A stretch of DNA of 64,000 bases, taken from the NCBI RefSeq assembly GCF_000711235.1, contig NZ_JOMI01000003.1, positions 806,001-870,000 of the forward strand. Reading direction: 5' to 3'. The first letter of the stretch is position 1, and each line of letters begins with the position of its first letter. Shown one piece after another: positions 41,913 through 51,207 of this stretch. This stretch comes from Prevotella sp. 10(H). GTDB lineage: Bacteria > Bacteroidota > Bacteroidia > Bacteroidales > Dysgonomonadaceae. A model generated the notes under the pieces. The model saw nothing but the letters and a program-made list of their open reading frames with translations. It ran no database searches and was not told the DNA's origin. Both the position numbers and the translations under genes were made by a program.

Positions 41913-42911
41913 ATGGACATCGTATTTTGTATAGATGATAATTATATTATGCCTTGCGGGGTTACAATGATTTCTTTATTGGAAAACCATAAAGACGATA
42001 TAATTACTTTCCATACATTAGGTTTGGAACTAAAAGAAGAATCAAAAAAAAAGCTATCATCCATTTGTTCCCGGTATCGTAATGCATCGATATTATTCTA
42101 CGATGTAAAAAAAGAGTTGCTAGATTCATATAAATTATCCTTGCAAAATTCCAAACACCTGAGTGTAGCCACATATGCCAGACTTTTCATTGAAAATATG
42201 TTGCCGCATGATGTGGATAAAGTTTTGTACTTGGATTGCGATCTGATAGTTGTTAACAATTTGTCTGAATTATGGAATACAAACATAGATGGTTATGCAA
42301 TTGCCGGAGTTCAGGATTTTTATATATGCAATTCACGTCCGGATACTTTTGATAGATTAGATTACTCCAGTATAAAAGGTTATGTAAATGCCGGAGTATT
42401 GCTTATTAATCTGAAATACTGGAGAGAGAAAAAGTTGATAGATGTTTTCCTTAATTTTATCAGAGAAAAATATGACAATCTTGCATTCCATGATCAGGAT
42501 GTTATCAATGGAACATTATACGACAGCAAGTTGTTTTTGCCGATAAAGTTTAATATTCTTAATTCATATTATATGACAGTGAATAATGATATAAACGGTC
42601 ATGAAAATGAAGTATATAGGGCATTGGCAGATCCGGTAATCATTCATTATACCTCACCCGAAAAGCCTTGGCTCAGACTAAGCATGCATCCATTGAATCG
42701 AGAGTTTATAAAATATAAAAATCTCTCTCCCTGGAAAGAAGAGGCTTTAGCTTGGCCGAATATAAGCCTAAGCAGGAAATTCAGATATTACAAAAGAAAG
42801 GTACTATACGTATTAGGGTTGAAAAAGCCGAAATATATGGACATAAAAAAAGATTCCAGCACTGGAAAATATAATATAAAAAAAGGTAACATATGGATAA
42901 CACAAAAATAA
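41913..42911 (+). CDS. glycosyltransferase family 8 protein
   Basis: A 332-residue GT-A fold enzyme of the LgtC/GspA type using nucleotide sugars. The start at ATG 41913 (MDIVFCIDDNYIMPCGVTMI) matches the family; an upstream in-frame ATG at 41874 and a TTG at 41862 add unrelated residues. The metal-binding DxD is in VLYLDCDLIVV near residue 100; other family motifs are YVNAGVLLINLKYWRE, FHDQDVINGTL and VIIHYTSPEKPW. It lies between ilvD and ilvB and its last 19 bases overlap the ilvB start in another frame. The gene looks more AT-rich than its neighbours, so it may be an insertion. Confidence 0.88.
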   Translation: MDIVFCIDDNYIMPCGVTMISLLENHKDDIITFHTLGLELKEESKKKLSSICSRYRNASILFYDVKKELLDSYKLSLQNSKHLSVATYARLFIENMLPHDVDKVLYLDCDLIVVNNLSELWNTNIDGYAIAGVQDFYICNSRPDTFDRLDYSSIKGYVNAGVLLINLKYWREKKLIDVFLNFIREKYDNLAFHDQDVINGTLYDSKLFLPIKFNILNSYYMTVNNDINGHENEVYRALADPVIIHYTSPEKPWLRLSMHPLNREFIKYKNLSPWKEEALAWPNISLSRKFRYYKRKVLYVLGLKKPKYMDIKKDSSTGKYNIKKGNIWITQK

Positions 42912-44596
42912 CAGGAAGTGAAGCTCTTATCCGTTCATTGATCAATGAAGGAGTAGATACCATATTCGGATATCCGGGCGGTGCTATTATGCCCGTATTC
43001 GATGCTTTATACGATTTCAAGAAAGAAGTGAACCATATACTTGTTCGCCACGAGCAGGGAGCAACCCATGCTGCACAAGGATATGCACGCACTTCGGGTA
43101 AAGTCGGTGTGGCTCTGGTTACTTCGGGACCTGGTGCAACGAATGCCATTACAGGTATAGCCGATGCGATGCTCGACAGTACGCCGATTGTTGTTATCTC
43201 AGGTCAGGTAGTTTCTTCATTGCTCGGTAGCGATGCCTTTCAGGAAGCCGATGTAGTAGGTATCACACAGCCGATATCGAAATGGGCTTACCAGATACGC
43301 CGTCCCGAAGATATTGCATGGGCAGTAGCACGGGCATTCTATATTGCTTCCACAGGCCGGCCCGGCCCGGTTGTATTAGACTTGGCGAAAGATGCACAGT
43401 TCGGCCCGGTTGAGAATTTTGAATATAAGAAAGCTACATTCATCCGTAGCTACCAGCCTAAACCGGAAGTTAAACTTTTTGAAATAGAGGTTGCCGCACA
43501 AATAATAAACGAAGCTAAAAAACCGCTGGCATTAGTAGGACAGGGTGTAATACTCGGTAACGCCGAAAAGGAATTACTTGCATTTCTCGAAAAATCAGGA
43601 GTTCCTGCAGCATCTACCATATTGGGGCTTTCGGCTATTCCAACAAACCACCCTCTGCAAGTTGGCATGCTTGGCATGCATGGCAACATAGGGCCAAACA
43701 GGAAAACAAACGAGTGCGATGTGCTGATAGCTATCGGTATGCGTTTTGATGACCGTGTAACAGGAGATTTGAATACCTATGCCAAGCAGGCTAAAATCAT
43801 ACATTTCGATATAGATAAAGCCGAAATAAATAAAAATGTACCTGTAACAGCACGGGTATTGGGTGATGTTAAGGAGTCGTTACCATTGGTTACAGAAAGG
43901 CTAAAAGGTAATAAATATCCCGAGTGGCTTGCCGAATTTAAGGTATGCGATGAAGAGGAGTATAACTTTGTAATTAAAGACGAATTATATCCCGAATCGG
44001 GCCAATTAAAAATGGGTGAAGTAATAAATAAAGTATCGGAAGCAACAAATAATGAAGCTGTGCTTGTCACCGATGTAGGGCAGCATCAAATGTTGGGAGC
44101 ACGTTATTTTAAATATAATAAAAGCCGCAGTCTTGTAACTTCGGGCGGATTGGGAACAATGGGCTTCGGCCTGCCTGCTGCCATCGGTGCCAAGTTCGGT
44201 GTACCTGATCGTACAGTTTGCCTTTTTGCAGGGGATGGCGGTATACAGATGACGATTCAGGAACTGGGTACTATTATGCAGACAGGTATCGATATTAAGA
44301 TCATAATACTTAATAATCATTTTCTGGGTATGGTACGCCAGTGGCAGGAGCTTTTCTTCGAAGAAAGGTATTCGCAAACGGTAATGAAAAATCCTGAGTT
44401 TACTAAGATAGCAGAGGCGTACAATATTCCGTCGAAGAAAGTGGAAAGCCGTGAGGAGTTGGATGCAGCTATTCAAGAGATGCTAAACCACGAAGGGCCT
44501 TACTTGCTTGATGTACAGGTTGAAACTAAAGGTATGGTTTACCCTATGATTCCTGCCGGAACTTGTGTTACTAATATATTGCTGGGCAACGAATAA
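42893..44596 (+). CDS. ilvB: acetolactate synthase large subunit
   Basis: ThDP- and FAD-dependent enzyme making acetolactate or acetohydroxybutyrate, the first committed step. 567 residues. N-terminal catalytic Glu region IFGYPGGAIMPVFDAL, followed by HEQGATHAAQGYARTSGKVG; FAD region GMRFDDRVTGDLNTYAKQA; ThDP motif from GDGG to LNN (GDGGIQMTIQELGTI...ILNN). Overlap with the glycosyltransferase gene suggests coupled translation. The small subunit gene follows after a 107-base gap that contains an inverted repeat. Confidence 0.97.
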   Translation: MDNTKITGSEALIRSLINEGVDTIFGYPGGAIMPVFDALYDFKKEVNHILVRHEQGATHAAQGYARTSGKVGVALVTSGPGATNAITGIADAMLDSTPIVVISGQVVSSLLGSDAFQEADVVGITQPISKWAYQIRRPEDIAWAVARAFYIASTGRPGPVVLDLAKDAQFGPVENFEYKKATFIRSYQPKPEVKLFEIEVAAQIINEAKKPLALVGQGVILGNAEKELLAFLEKSGVPAASTILGLSAIPTNHPLQVGMLGMHGNIGPNRKTNECDVLIAIGMRFDDRVTGDLNTYAKQAKIIHFDIDKAEINKNVPVTARVLGDVKESLPLVTERLKGNKYPEWLAEFKVCDEEEYNFVIKDELYPESGQLKMGEVINKVSEATNNEAVLVTDVGQHQMLGARYFKYNKSRSLVTSGGLGTMGFGLPAAIGAKFGVPDRTVCLFAGDGGIQMTIQELGTIMQTGIDIKIIILNNHFLGMVRQWQELFFEERYSQTVMKNPEFTKIAEAYNIPSKKVESREELDAAIQEMLNHEGPYLLDVQVETKGMVYPMIPAGTCVTNILLGNE

Positions 44597-44605
44597 ATAA
44601 TTAGT

Positions 44606-44695
44606 AAATTTGGATATTAGCAAATTCGAAAATGATTTTAAGATATATTGTATTTTTATTATTTGCTAATATGCTAATTTTCAAATATTCAAATT
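44606..44695. repeat. AT-rich imperfect inverted repeat between ilvB and ilvN
   Basis: Arms of about 27 bases (44606-44632 and 44669-44695) follow the pattern AATTTGnATATTnGnAAATT; about 36 bases lie between them. It fills the 107-base intercistronic gap. It could be an mRNA hairpin or a small palindromic repeat. Confidence 0.55.
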
Positions 44696-44703
44696 AAAAA
44701 GCT

Positions 44704-45258
44704 ATGGACAAAACATTATATACCATTACCATATTTTCAGAAAATACAGTTGGCTTGTTGAGTCAGGTAACCAGTGTTTTCACCCGCCGACAACTGAATA
44801 TTGAAACCCTTTCTGTTTCTCCGTCGGCATTGCAGGGGATACATAAATTTACGATTACAGTATTCTGTGACGAGGAAACGATAAAGAAAGTTGTCCTGCA
44901 GATCGATAAACGTGTGGATGTCCTGAAATCATATTTTAATACCAACGATGAACTGGTATTTCAGGAAATAGCACTCTATAAACTGTCTACTGCCGAATTC
45001 CTTAAAATAGAGTCGGTAGAGGGGCTTATACGGAAATACAATGCCCGCATCCTGGATATTAATGAAAATAGTGTTGTTTTGGAAAAGACAGGCCACTATC
45101 AGGAAACGCAGGATTTATTCGAAGAACTGGGAAAAACGATAGGGGTACTTCAGTTTATCCGCTCGGGACGTGTAGCTATAACTAAGTCGAAAATAGAACG
45201 GCTGAGTGATATGCTTACCGAACTGGATAAGAAGCATAACCAACCTATTAATAATTAA
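44704..45258 (+). CDS. ilvN: acetolactate synthase small (regulatory) subunit
   Basis: ACT-domain subunit that activates IlvB and confers feedback inhibition by valine. 184 residues, starting MDKTLYTITIFSENTVGLLS, with the ACT strand-helix pattern RRQLNIETLSVSPSALQGIH and a second regulatory domain from about residue 78. The usual first ACT motif G-x-L (here ENTVGLLSQVTSVFTRR) is conserved. Confidence 0.95.
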   Translation: MDKTLYTITIFSENTVGLLSQVTSVFTRRQLNIETLSVSPSALQGIHKFTITVFCDEETIKKVVLQIDKRVDVLKSYFNTNDELVFQEIALYKLSTAEFLKIESVEGLIRKYNARILDINENSVVLEKTGHYQETQDLFEELGKTIGVLQFIRSGRVAITKSKIERLSDMLTELDKKHNQPINN

Positions 45259-45289
45259 TAGTTATCAATAATCGTTAATACAGATTAGC

Positions 45290-45297
45290 TAACTTTG
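45290..45297 (+). promoter_or_regulatory. possible internal promoter, TAACTTTG
   Basis: TAnnTTTG match 28 bases upstream of the thioesterase gene, in the 67-base gap after ilvN; no clear -33 element. It could give attenuator-independent expression of the thioesterase and ilvC. Confidence 0.4.
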
Positions 45298-45325
45298 TGT
45301 TCCGGATCTTTAATTCTTAATTCTC

Positions 45326-46063
45326 ATGATTGACTTTATCGGCAGATACGAATTTACTATAGATGCATACCTGACGGATTTCAGAGGAAAAGCAACTCTT
45401 CCCATGATTGGGGGATTTATGCTGCAGGCAGCTACCAAACATGCCGACGAGCGCGGCTTCGGTTATTCGTCCATGACTTCACAAAAGAGGGTATGGGTAC
45501 TTTCGCGTATGGCGATAGAGGTGTTTGAATACCCGAAGAACGATACCGTTATGATTATCAAATCGTGGATTGTGAGCGTCAACAGGCTTTTCACGGAGCG
45601 CCATTTCGCAATGGAAGATTCTGAAGGGAAATTAATCGGATTTGCACGGTCTCTGTGGGCCTCAATCGATCTGGAAAACCGAAAGCCGACCAATTTACTT
45701 GAACTGGACGGTCTATCCGACTATGTGTATCAGAATCAGGATTGCCCGATAGAAGGCTTATCAAAAATTCCGGCACTCAAAGACAACTATGAACTTGCCA
45801 CAGACTTTGTAGTCAAATACAGTGATGTGGATATCAATAAGCATTTGAACAGTATGAAGTATATAGAGCATTTTGTAGATGTATTCGATATCGATATGTT
45901 CAGGGAAAAGGAAATCCGGCGTATTGAAATCAATTATGTATCGGAAGGTAAATATGGTACGAAACTCGATATCAGGAAAAGGGAAGAATCCGAAGGAGTA
46001 TTTATATTGGAAATGCGGGACGGCGATACCAATGTCTGTTCGGCAAAAGTAATATGGAAGTGA
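45326..46063 (+). CDS. acyl-ACP thioesterase
   Basis: Releases fatty acids from acyl carrier protein. 245 residues, two hot-dog domains of the FatA/FatB type. The N-terminal domain has LPMIGGFMLQAATKHADERG and FTERHFAMEDSEGKLIGFAR; the C-terminal domain has the catalytic motif YSDVDINKHLNSMKYIEHFV (Asp, Asn, His). Its place between ilvN and ilvC recurs in Bacteroidetes. A link between branched-chain precursors and branched-chain fatty acids is plausible but inferred. Confidence 0.9.
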   Translation: MIDFIGRYEFTIDAYLTDFRGKATLPMIGGFMLQAATKHADERGFGYSSMTSQKRVWVLSRMAIEVFEYPKNDTVMIIKSWIVSVNRLFTERHFAMEDSEGKLIGFARSLWASIDLENRKPTNLLELDGLSDYVYQNQDCPIEGLSKIPALKDNYELATDFVVKYSDVDINKHLNSMKYIEHFVDVFDIDMFREKEIRRIEINYVSEGKYGTKLDIRKREESEGVFILEMRDGDTNVCSAKVIWK

Positions 46064-46125
46064 TATAATCTTGAAACTTGAAATAATAAATTATAGTTCT
46101 TAATCAATTTAAACAAAACAGAAAA

Positions 46126-47172
46126 ATGGCAGAAATGAATTTTGGCGGCGTTGTAGAACAAGTAGCCACCCGCGAAGAATTTCCATTGGAAAAAGCAAGA
46201 GAAGTATTGAAAAATGAAACTATCGCGGTTATCGGTTACGGTGTACAAGGCCCGGGACAAGCGCTTAATCTCCGCGATAACGGTTTCAACGTAATCATCG
46301 GTCAGCGTAAAGGTGGTAAGACTTGGGAAAAAGCAATCGCCGATGGCTGGGTTCCGGGTGAAACACTTTTCGAAATAGAAGAAGCAGTACAGAAAGGTAC
46401 TATTATACAATATCTATTGTCCGATGCTGCCCAGATAGAAGTATGGCCTCGCATCAAACCATATCTGACTGCAGGTAAAGCTTTATATTTCTCTCACGGA
46501 TTTGGTATCACATACAAAGAACGCACAGGAATTATTCCTCCGGCAGATATAGATGTTATCCTTGTTGCACCAAAAGGCTCGGGAACAAGTCTTCGCCGTA
46601 TGTTCCTTGAAGGACGCGGATTGAATTCCAGCTATGCAATTTTCCAGGACGCTACAGGCCGTGCTAAGGAAAGAGTTATCGCTCTTGGTATCGGCGTAGG
46701 TTCAGGTTATTTATTTGAAACGGATTTCAAACGCGAAGTATACTCTGACCTTACAGGTGAACGCGGTACATTGATGGGTGCCATTCAGGGAATCCTTCTT
46801 GCACAGTATGAAGTATTGCGAGAAAAAGGACATACTCCGTCGGAAGCATTTAACGAAACGGTAGAAGAACTTACTCAGTCGTTGATGCCATTGTTTGCAG
46901 AGAAGGGAATGGACTGGATGTATGCCAACTGTTCTACTACAGCTCAACGCGGAGCTCTCGACTGGATGGGGCCTTTTCATGATGCGACCAAGCCTGTATT
47001 CGAGAAATTGTATAACGAAGTAGCTTGCGGAAACGAAGCTCAACGTTCTATAGATACGAACTCTCAACCGGATTACCGCGAGAAACTGGAAGAGGAATTG
47101 AAAGCGCTTCGTGAAAGCGAAATGTGGCGTACAGGAGAAGTTGTCAGAAAATTACGTCCTGAAAATAATTAA
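46126..47172 (+). CDS. ilvC: ketol-acid reductoisomerase
   Basis: NADPH- and Mg-dependent enzyme that isomerises and reduces acetohydroxy acids. 348 residues, a class I-type length. Nucleotide loop VIGYGVQGPGQALNLRDNG with GQRKGGKTWEKA, which decides cofactor choice; C-terminal acidic metal ligands in DLTGERGTLMGAIQG and the following helices, and AYANCSTTAQRGALDW-like segment (MYANCSTTAQRGALDW). It is the last gene of the ilv operon, 62 bases after the thioesterase gene, with a strong terminator behind it. Confidence 0.96.
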   Translation: MAEMNFGGVVEQVATREEFPLEKAREVLKNETIAVIGYGVQGPGQALNLRDNGFNVIIGQRKGGKTWEKAIADGWVPGETLFEIEEAVQKGTIIQYLLSDAAQIEVWPRIKPYLTAGKALYFSHGFGITYKERTGIIPPADIDVILVAPKGSGTSLRRMFLEGRGLNSSYAIFQDATGRAKERVIALGIGVGSGYLFETDFKREVYSDLTGERGTLMGAIQGILLAQYEVLREKGHTPSEAFNETVEELTQSLMPLFAEKGMDWMYANCSTTAQRGALDWMGPFHDATKPVFEKLYNEVACGNEAQRSIDTNSQPDYREKLEEELKALRESEMWRTGEVVRKLRPENN

Positions 47173-47192
47173 GAAGATATTATCTATAAAAT

Positions 47193-47227
47193 AAAAAGAC
47201 CGGATTCAAACAGAATCCGGTCTTTTT
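47193..47227 (+). terminator. terminator of the ilv operon
   Basis: Stem AAGACCGGATTC/GAATCCGGTCTT (47197-47224... loop AAACA) followed by a T run, about 25 bases after the ilvC stop. Its A-rich left flank also allows use by the opposing gene at 47247. Confidence 0.88.
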
Positions 47228-47246
47228 TATAACTGTTATTTATTCG

Positions 47247-47837
47247 TTAATTAGAGTATTGCGGAAGCGGTATCTGCTGGTAATATTGCAATGTCCGCTT
47301 TTTAGTAGCAGCGTCTTTCACGATAATATCCTGATTTATATAATCAGTCCATATCGTGCGTACCTCATCGCTTTGGATGTTTGAAGTATAATTTCCACTA
47401 TTGCTAATCACATCTACAATTCTCTGAAACTTTTTGCGCTGGTCGGTACATTCTATTGTGAATGATGCTTGCTGGTTGTTTGTAGCAAAGAAAATGAGTG
47501 TATCTATATTTTCTTTCCTGATATATTTAAACATAACTATCTCGTTTAAGAGAGTGGAATAAATCATCTTGTTTTGCAGAGTTACAACCAGATTTGCATT
47601 AGAAATATTTATGACGTATGTTTTTACAAAATATTTCTTAAGCAAAAAATACAAGATTATTATTGCAGGGATTGTGATGAGAAGGAACGATTCAATGCCA
47701 TTATCCAACATAGTCTGAGATAAACAGATAATAGCGGTCAGAAAAGCCAGGAGTATCAACGAAGCACTTATTATTAAGGCTTTTCTATTGAAGGTTTTAA
47801 GCTTGTATGATTTCATTATTGCTTTATTGTGTTCCAT
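47247..47837 (-). CDS. hypothetical membrane protein
   Basis: A 196-residue protein with two adjacent membrane helices (about residues 19-43 and 50-66) and a C-terminal soluble domain of about 125 residues (YVINISNANLVVTLQNKMIY; NNQQASFTIECTDQRKKFQR). The layout suggests a short hairpin anchor with a cytoplasmic PH-like or beta-rich domain, but I recognise no family. An alternative ATG at 47816 would remove seven residues. Convergent with ilvC, with a shared terminator between them. Confidence 0.65.
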   Translation of the reverse strand: MEHNKAIMKSYKLKTFNRKALIISASLILLAFLTAIICLSQTMLDNGIESFLLITIPAIIILYFLLKKYFVKTYVINISNANLVVTLQNKMIYSTLLNEIVMFKYIRKENIDTLIFFATNNQQASFTIECTDQRKKFQRIVDVISNSGNYTSNIQSDEVRTIWTDYINQDIIVKDAATKKRTLQYYQQIPLPQYSN

Positions 47838-48219
47838 TTATGTTATTAAGAAAAATCCTTTTTAACATTTTTATTATTAGAAACTAGCACACTGCCTATA
47901 TGCCACTACAGGCTATCAACTTATTTTCTAAACTTAGAAAATCATTATTACCCAAACATCTGTAATTAAAGAAGTCTAGATCTGGGCTCAATTATTACTT
48001 AATAGTCAAAGTAAAAACACATTTCATCCTTTATATAATTGTAAATCCAATACAATTATTACTGAACATTCTTTAAAATAATTTCACAAAAGTATGAAAG
48101 TAATTTATAAATAAAAAATATTTAATATTAAAAATATTGATATGTAATAAAATGTAAAGAAGAAGGCATATATCCGAAACGGATATATGCCTTACTTGTA
48201 ACTTTATGCTATTATTTTG
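47838..48219. other. AT-rich intergenic region with the mdh terminator
   Basis: 382 bases upstream of the membrane-protein gene and downstream of mdh. The only clear element is the hairpin AAGGCATATATCCG/CGGATATATGCCTT (48163-48193, perfect 14-base arms, loop AAA), the terminator of mdh on the minus strand. The remaining bases are very AT-rich and hold no ORF or promoter I can support. Confidence 0.6.
48163..48193 (-). terminator. mdh terminator hairpin
   Basis: Perfect 14-base stem with a 3-base loop, 27 bases past the mdh stop codon; a moderately T-rich stretch (CTTCTTCTTT) follows on the minus strand. Confidence 0.75.
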
Positions 48220-49161
48220 TTAGATAGCTTTTATTTCTTTCAATATGACATTGGTTTTATGAACTGCTGCTGCCGATGCCTCAAATTTTTCTTTTTCTTC
48301 TGCAGAGAGTTTCAGGTCTATAATCTTTTCCCAACCGTTTTTGCCGAGCACTACAGGAACACCGATGCAAATATCATTTTGTCCGTATTCACCTTCCAGT
48401 GTTACACAACATGGAATAACTTTCTTCTGGTCGTGTAGGATAGATTCTACCACATATGCTCCGGCAGCTCCGGGTGCATACCATGCTGAAGTTCCCAGCA
48501 GACCTGTAAGAGTGGCGCCTCCAACCATGGTGTCGGCCACCACTTTATCCAGAACTTCTTTAGAAAGAAACTCCGAGACAGGAATGCCTTTATATGTGGC
48601 AAGACGTGTAACCGGTATCATTGTAGTGTCGCCATGTCCCCCGATTACCATACCCTCTACTTCATTCGGGTTGCAACCGAGTGCTTCGCTCAGATAATAT
48701 TTAAAGCGTGAACTGTCGAGCGCTCCACCCATACCTACGACGCGATTTTTAGGTAGTCCGGTAACTTTAGAAGCAAGATATGTCATGGTATCCATAGGAT
48801 TGGAAATGATAACGAGAATGGCGTTCGGTGAATATTTAAGAATGCTTTCAGCTACGCTTTTTACAATGCCTGCGTTTACACCGATCAGTTCTTCTCTTGT
48901 CATACCCGGCTTGCGCGGTATACCTGATGTGATAACTACTACATCTGAATTTGCAGTAGCTGCATAATCGTTAGTTACACCTTTGATACGGGAATCAAAA
49001 CCCAATAACTGGGCTGTCTGGTTCATATCAATAGCTTTTCCTTCCGAAATACCTTCCTTTACATCCAGCATTACCACTTCATCTGCTACTTCATTGAATG
49101 CAAGTACGTTTGCACATGTAGCACCAACATTTCCGGCTCCTACGACTGTTACTTTTGACAT
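48220..49161 (-). CDS. mdh: malate dehydrogenase
   Basis: NAD-dependent oxidation of malate to oxaloacetate, or the reverse in the reductive branch of Bacteroidales fermentation to succinate and propionate. 313 residues of the LDH-like MDH group. NAD loop VVGAGNVGATCANVLA; substrate loop IPRKPGMTREEL, where the Arg in place of Gln selects malate over lactate; catalytic GGHGDTTMIP. The minus-strand -7 element TACATTTG lies at 49270-49263. Monocistronic. Confidence 0.96.
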   Translation of the reverse strand: MSKVTVVGAGNVGATCANVLAFNEVADEVVMLDVKEGISEGKAIDMNQTAQLLGFDSRIKGVTNDYAATANSDVVVITSGIPRKPGMTREELIGVNAGIVKSVAESILKYSPNAILVIISNPMDTMTYLASKVTGLPKNRVVGMGGALDSSRFKYYLSEALGCNPNEVEGMVIGGHGDTTMIPVTRLATYKGIPVSEFLSKEVLDKVVADTMVGGATLTGLLGTSAWYAPGAAGAYVVESILHDQKKVIPCCVTLEGEYGQNDICIGVPVVLGKNGWEKIIDLKLSAEEKEKFEASAAAVHKTNVILKEIKAI

Positions 49162-49375
49162 AATATTATTTTTTTATATTGTAAATGAATAACTTTGATT
49201 CTGGTATTTTAATAGTCGGCCATATCCCGTTTATCATATAGTATGTGTCTGAAAAAGACTAGCAAATGTACATGCTTATTCTGATATAAAGAAGATTTTT
49301 ATACTCAAAAATGCCCTGATTTATTAAAAAAAGCGAAAGCCTGCTGTCCTATTGTTTATTATACTCAAAAACATA

Positions 49376-49383
49376 TATATTTG
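49376..49383 (+). promoter_or_regulatory. -7 promoter element TATATTTG
   Basis: TAnnTTTG match 27 bases upstream of the coiled-coil protein gene. Confidence 0.5.
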
Positions 49384-49410
49384 TAGTCGCGTAATATTTT
49401 TAACATAATC

Positions 49411-50301
49411 ATGGACACAGAAAAGAAGGATAATTCTAAAATATTAATAATCATTATAGTATTATTGCTTGCGGCTATGGCCATTGGTGGTTATTTTATA
49501 TTTAGTCAGAAAACTCAGATAGACGAACTTCAGCAAGAAAACAGCCTGAGTAAACAACAACTGGAAGATGAATATGAAAGTTTGTCGATGCAGTATGAAG
49601 GTTTCAAACTGAATATCAAGAACGACTCCTTACTTCAAAGGCTGACTAACGAACAGGCTAAGGTTCAGCGTTTGCTTGAGGAATTGAAAACCGTAAAAGC
49701 AGATAATAAGGCTGAAATTAACCGCCTGAACAATGAATTGGCTACCCTGCGGAAAGTCCTGAAATCTTATATAATACAGATCGACTCACTTAATAAGGCT
49801 AATGAGCAATTGAGGCTGGAGAAAAAAGAAATTACAAATAAATACCAGGAAGCTACGCGATCGTTGAATGAAGTTTCTCAGCAGAAACAAAATCTGACAG
49901 AGAAAGTTACGCTGGCAGCTAAACTGGATGCCACAGGTATAAGTGTGCAGGCAACCAATAATAAGGGAAAAGTACAGAAAAAGATAAAGAAAATAGAACA
50001 GTTGATTATAAACTTTACTATCACTAAAAATATAACAGCCGAGCCGGGTGAGCGTACATTATTCTTACGCATAATGAAACCCGATAACGATGTGTTAACC
50101 AAGAGTAGAACAAATGTTTTCCCATTCGAAAATAAGGATATAAACTATTCTATAAAGAAAATTATCGAATACGGAGGAGAAGAAGTGCCTGTTACTATGT
50201 ACTGGAATGTGGAAGAATACCTTATGCCCGGCACATACAGGGTAGATATATTTGCAGACGGTAACCGTATAGGAATGAAATCATTTACACTGGAAGACTG
50301 A
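49411..50301 (+). CDS. coiled-coil membrane protein
   Basis: A 296-residue single-pass protein: short polar N-terminus, one membrane helix (residues 10-31), a long heptad-repeat coiled coil (about 35-165, e.g. EEYESLSMQ-type and RLNNELATLRKVLKSYIIQI) and a C-terminal beta-rich domain (NFTITKNITAEPGERTLFLR; YLMPGTYRVDIFADGNRIGM). N-in/C-out topology puts the coil and beta domain in the periplasm. Function unknown. Its stop codon overlaps the next gene's start by one base. Confidence 0.75.
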   Translation: MDTEKKDNSKILIIIIVLLLAAMAIGGYFIFSQKTQIDELQQENSLSKQQLEDEYESLSMQYEGFKLNIKNDSLLQRLTNEQAKVQRLLEELKTVKADNKAEINRLNNELATLRKVLKSYIIQIDSLNKANEQLRLEKKEITNKYQEATRSLNEVSQQKQNLTEKVTLAAKLDATGISVQATNNKGKVQKKIKKIEQLIINFTITKNITAEPGERTLFLRIMKPDNDVLTKSRTNVFPFENKDINYSIKKIIEYGGEEVPVTMYWNVEEYLMPGTYRVDIFADGNRIGMKSFTLED

Positions 50302-50795
50302 TGAAAATAGTAGAAGCTACCGAAGAACACCTGTTTATTATTCAATCCCTTTCGGACAAAATCTGGCCGCCTACTTTTGCCGATATACTTACCGAAGAGC
50401 AGATTGTGTATATGATGGATATGATGTATAGCACCGATTCGTTGAAAAAGCAGATGGGAGAGTTAAATCATCATTATCTGCTGGCTCAGGAAGACGGCGA
50501 ATATTTAGGATTCGTATCCTACGAAACTAATTATAAAGAAGAGAATATAACAAAAGTACATAAGATATATGTTTTGCCTTCACTGCATGGTAAAGGCGTT
50601 GGCTGTTTCTTTATAAATACTGTCGGTGAGATAGCGATGAAGAACGGTAATAAAGAATTATCTTTAAATGTTAACCGCTTGAATAAAGCCATTGATTTTT
50701 ATAAAAAGATGGGATTTGAAATTGTAAAAACAGAAGATATCGACATCGGCAACGGATTCCTTATGGAAGACTACATAATGAATAAAAAGCTCTGA
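50301..50795 (+). CDS. GNAT-family N-acetyltransferase
   Basis: A 164-residue acetyl-CoA-dependent transferase. Acetyl-CoA-binding motif A reads HKIYVLPSLHGKGVGCFFIN, motif B is LNVNRLNKAIDFYKKMGFEI, and the N-terminal strand-helix pattern is typical. The substrate is unknown; free amines or protein N-termini are usual. The one-base TGATG overlap with the coiled-coil gene indicates co-translation. Confidence 0.9.
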   Translation: MKIVEATEEHLFIIQSLSDKIWPPTFADILTEEQIVYMMDMMYSTDSLKKQMGELNHHYLLAQEDGEYLGFVSYETNYKEENITKVHKIYVLPSLHGKGVGCFFINTVGEIAMKNGNKELSLNVNRLNKAIDFYKKMGFEIVKTEDIDIGNGFLMEDYIMNKKL

Positions 50796-51207
50796 TCAAT
50801 TAATCAATTTTTTACATTTATCTGTTGTTTATTCAACAAATAATATATATTTGCAGAATACAAGTTATCTGTGCCGATTTGTTATGCCCCTGTGTAATCT
50901 GTGCATTTGATTTGTTCGCGAGTGATTTATAGAGTAGTAACAAGATTTTCAAACCAATTATTTCTATTATTTTCGGAATACCCAGAATTTGTTTCGAATA
51001 ATTTCGGTAAAAATATTACCTAAAGATAATATTTGTTAATAATTATGTTATATTTGCCTCTTAGTCGGTAATAACAAGAGCAATAAAATCATAAAATAAA
51101 GTAAGTATATCACTTTATAAAGTTTGTACGGCCTTTTTTATTATATTTTTGCTTCGTTTGTTGACAATGTGATAAAAGTGAATATTAATCAAAAAAAATT
51201 AATACGC
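50796..51207 (+). promoter_or_regulatory. intergenic region upstream of the membrane pyrophosphatase gene
   Basis: 412 bases with three promoter-like elements. TATATTTG occurs at 50846-50853 and 51049-51056. The best is TTTG (51123-51126), a 17-base spacer and TATTTTTG (51144-51151), 57 bases before the start codon. Between them lies a direct repeat of ATCTGTGC (near 50868 and 50897). No RNA gene or ORF is supported. Confidence 0.5.
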
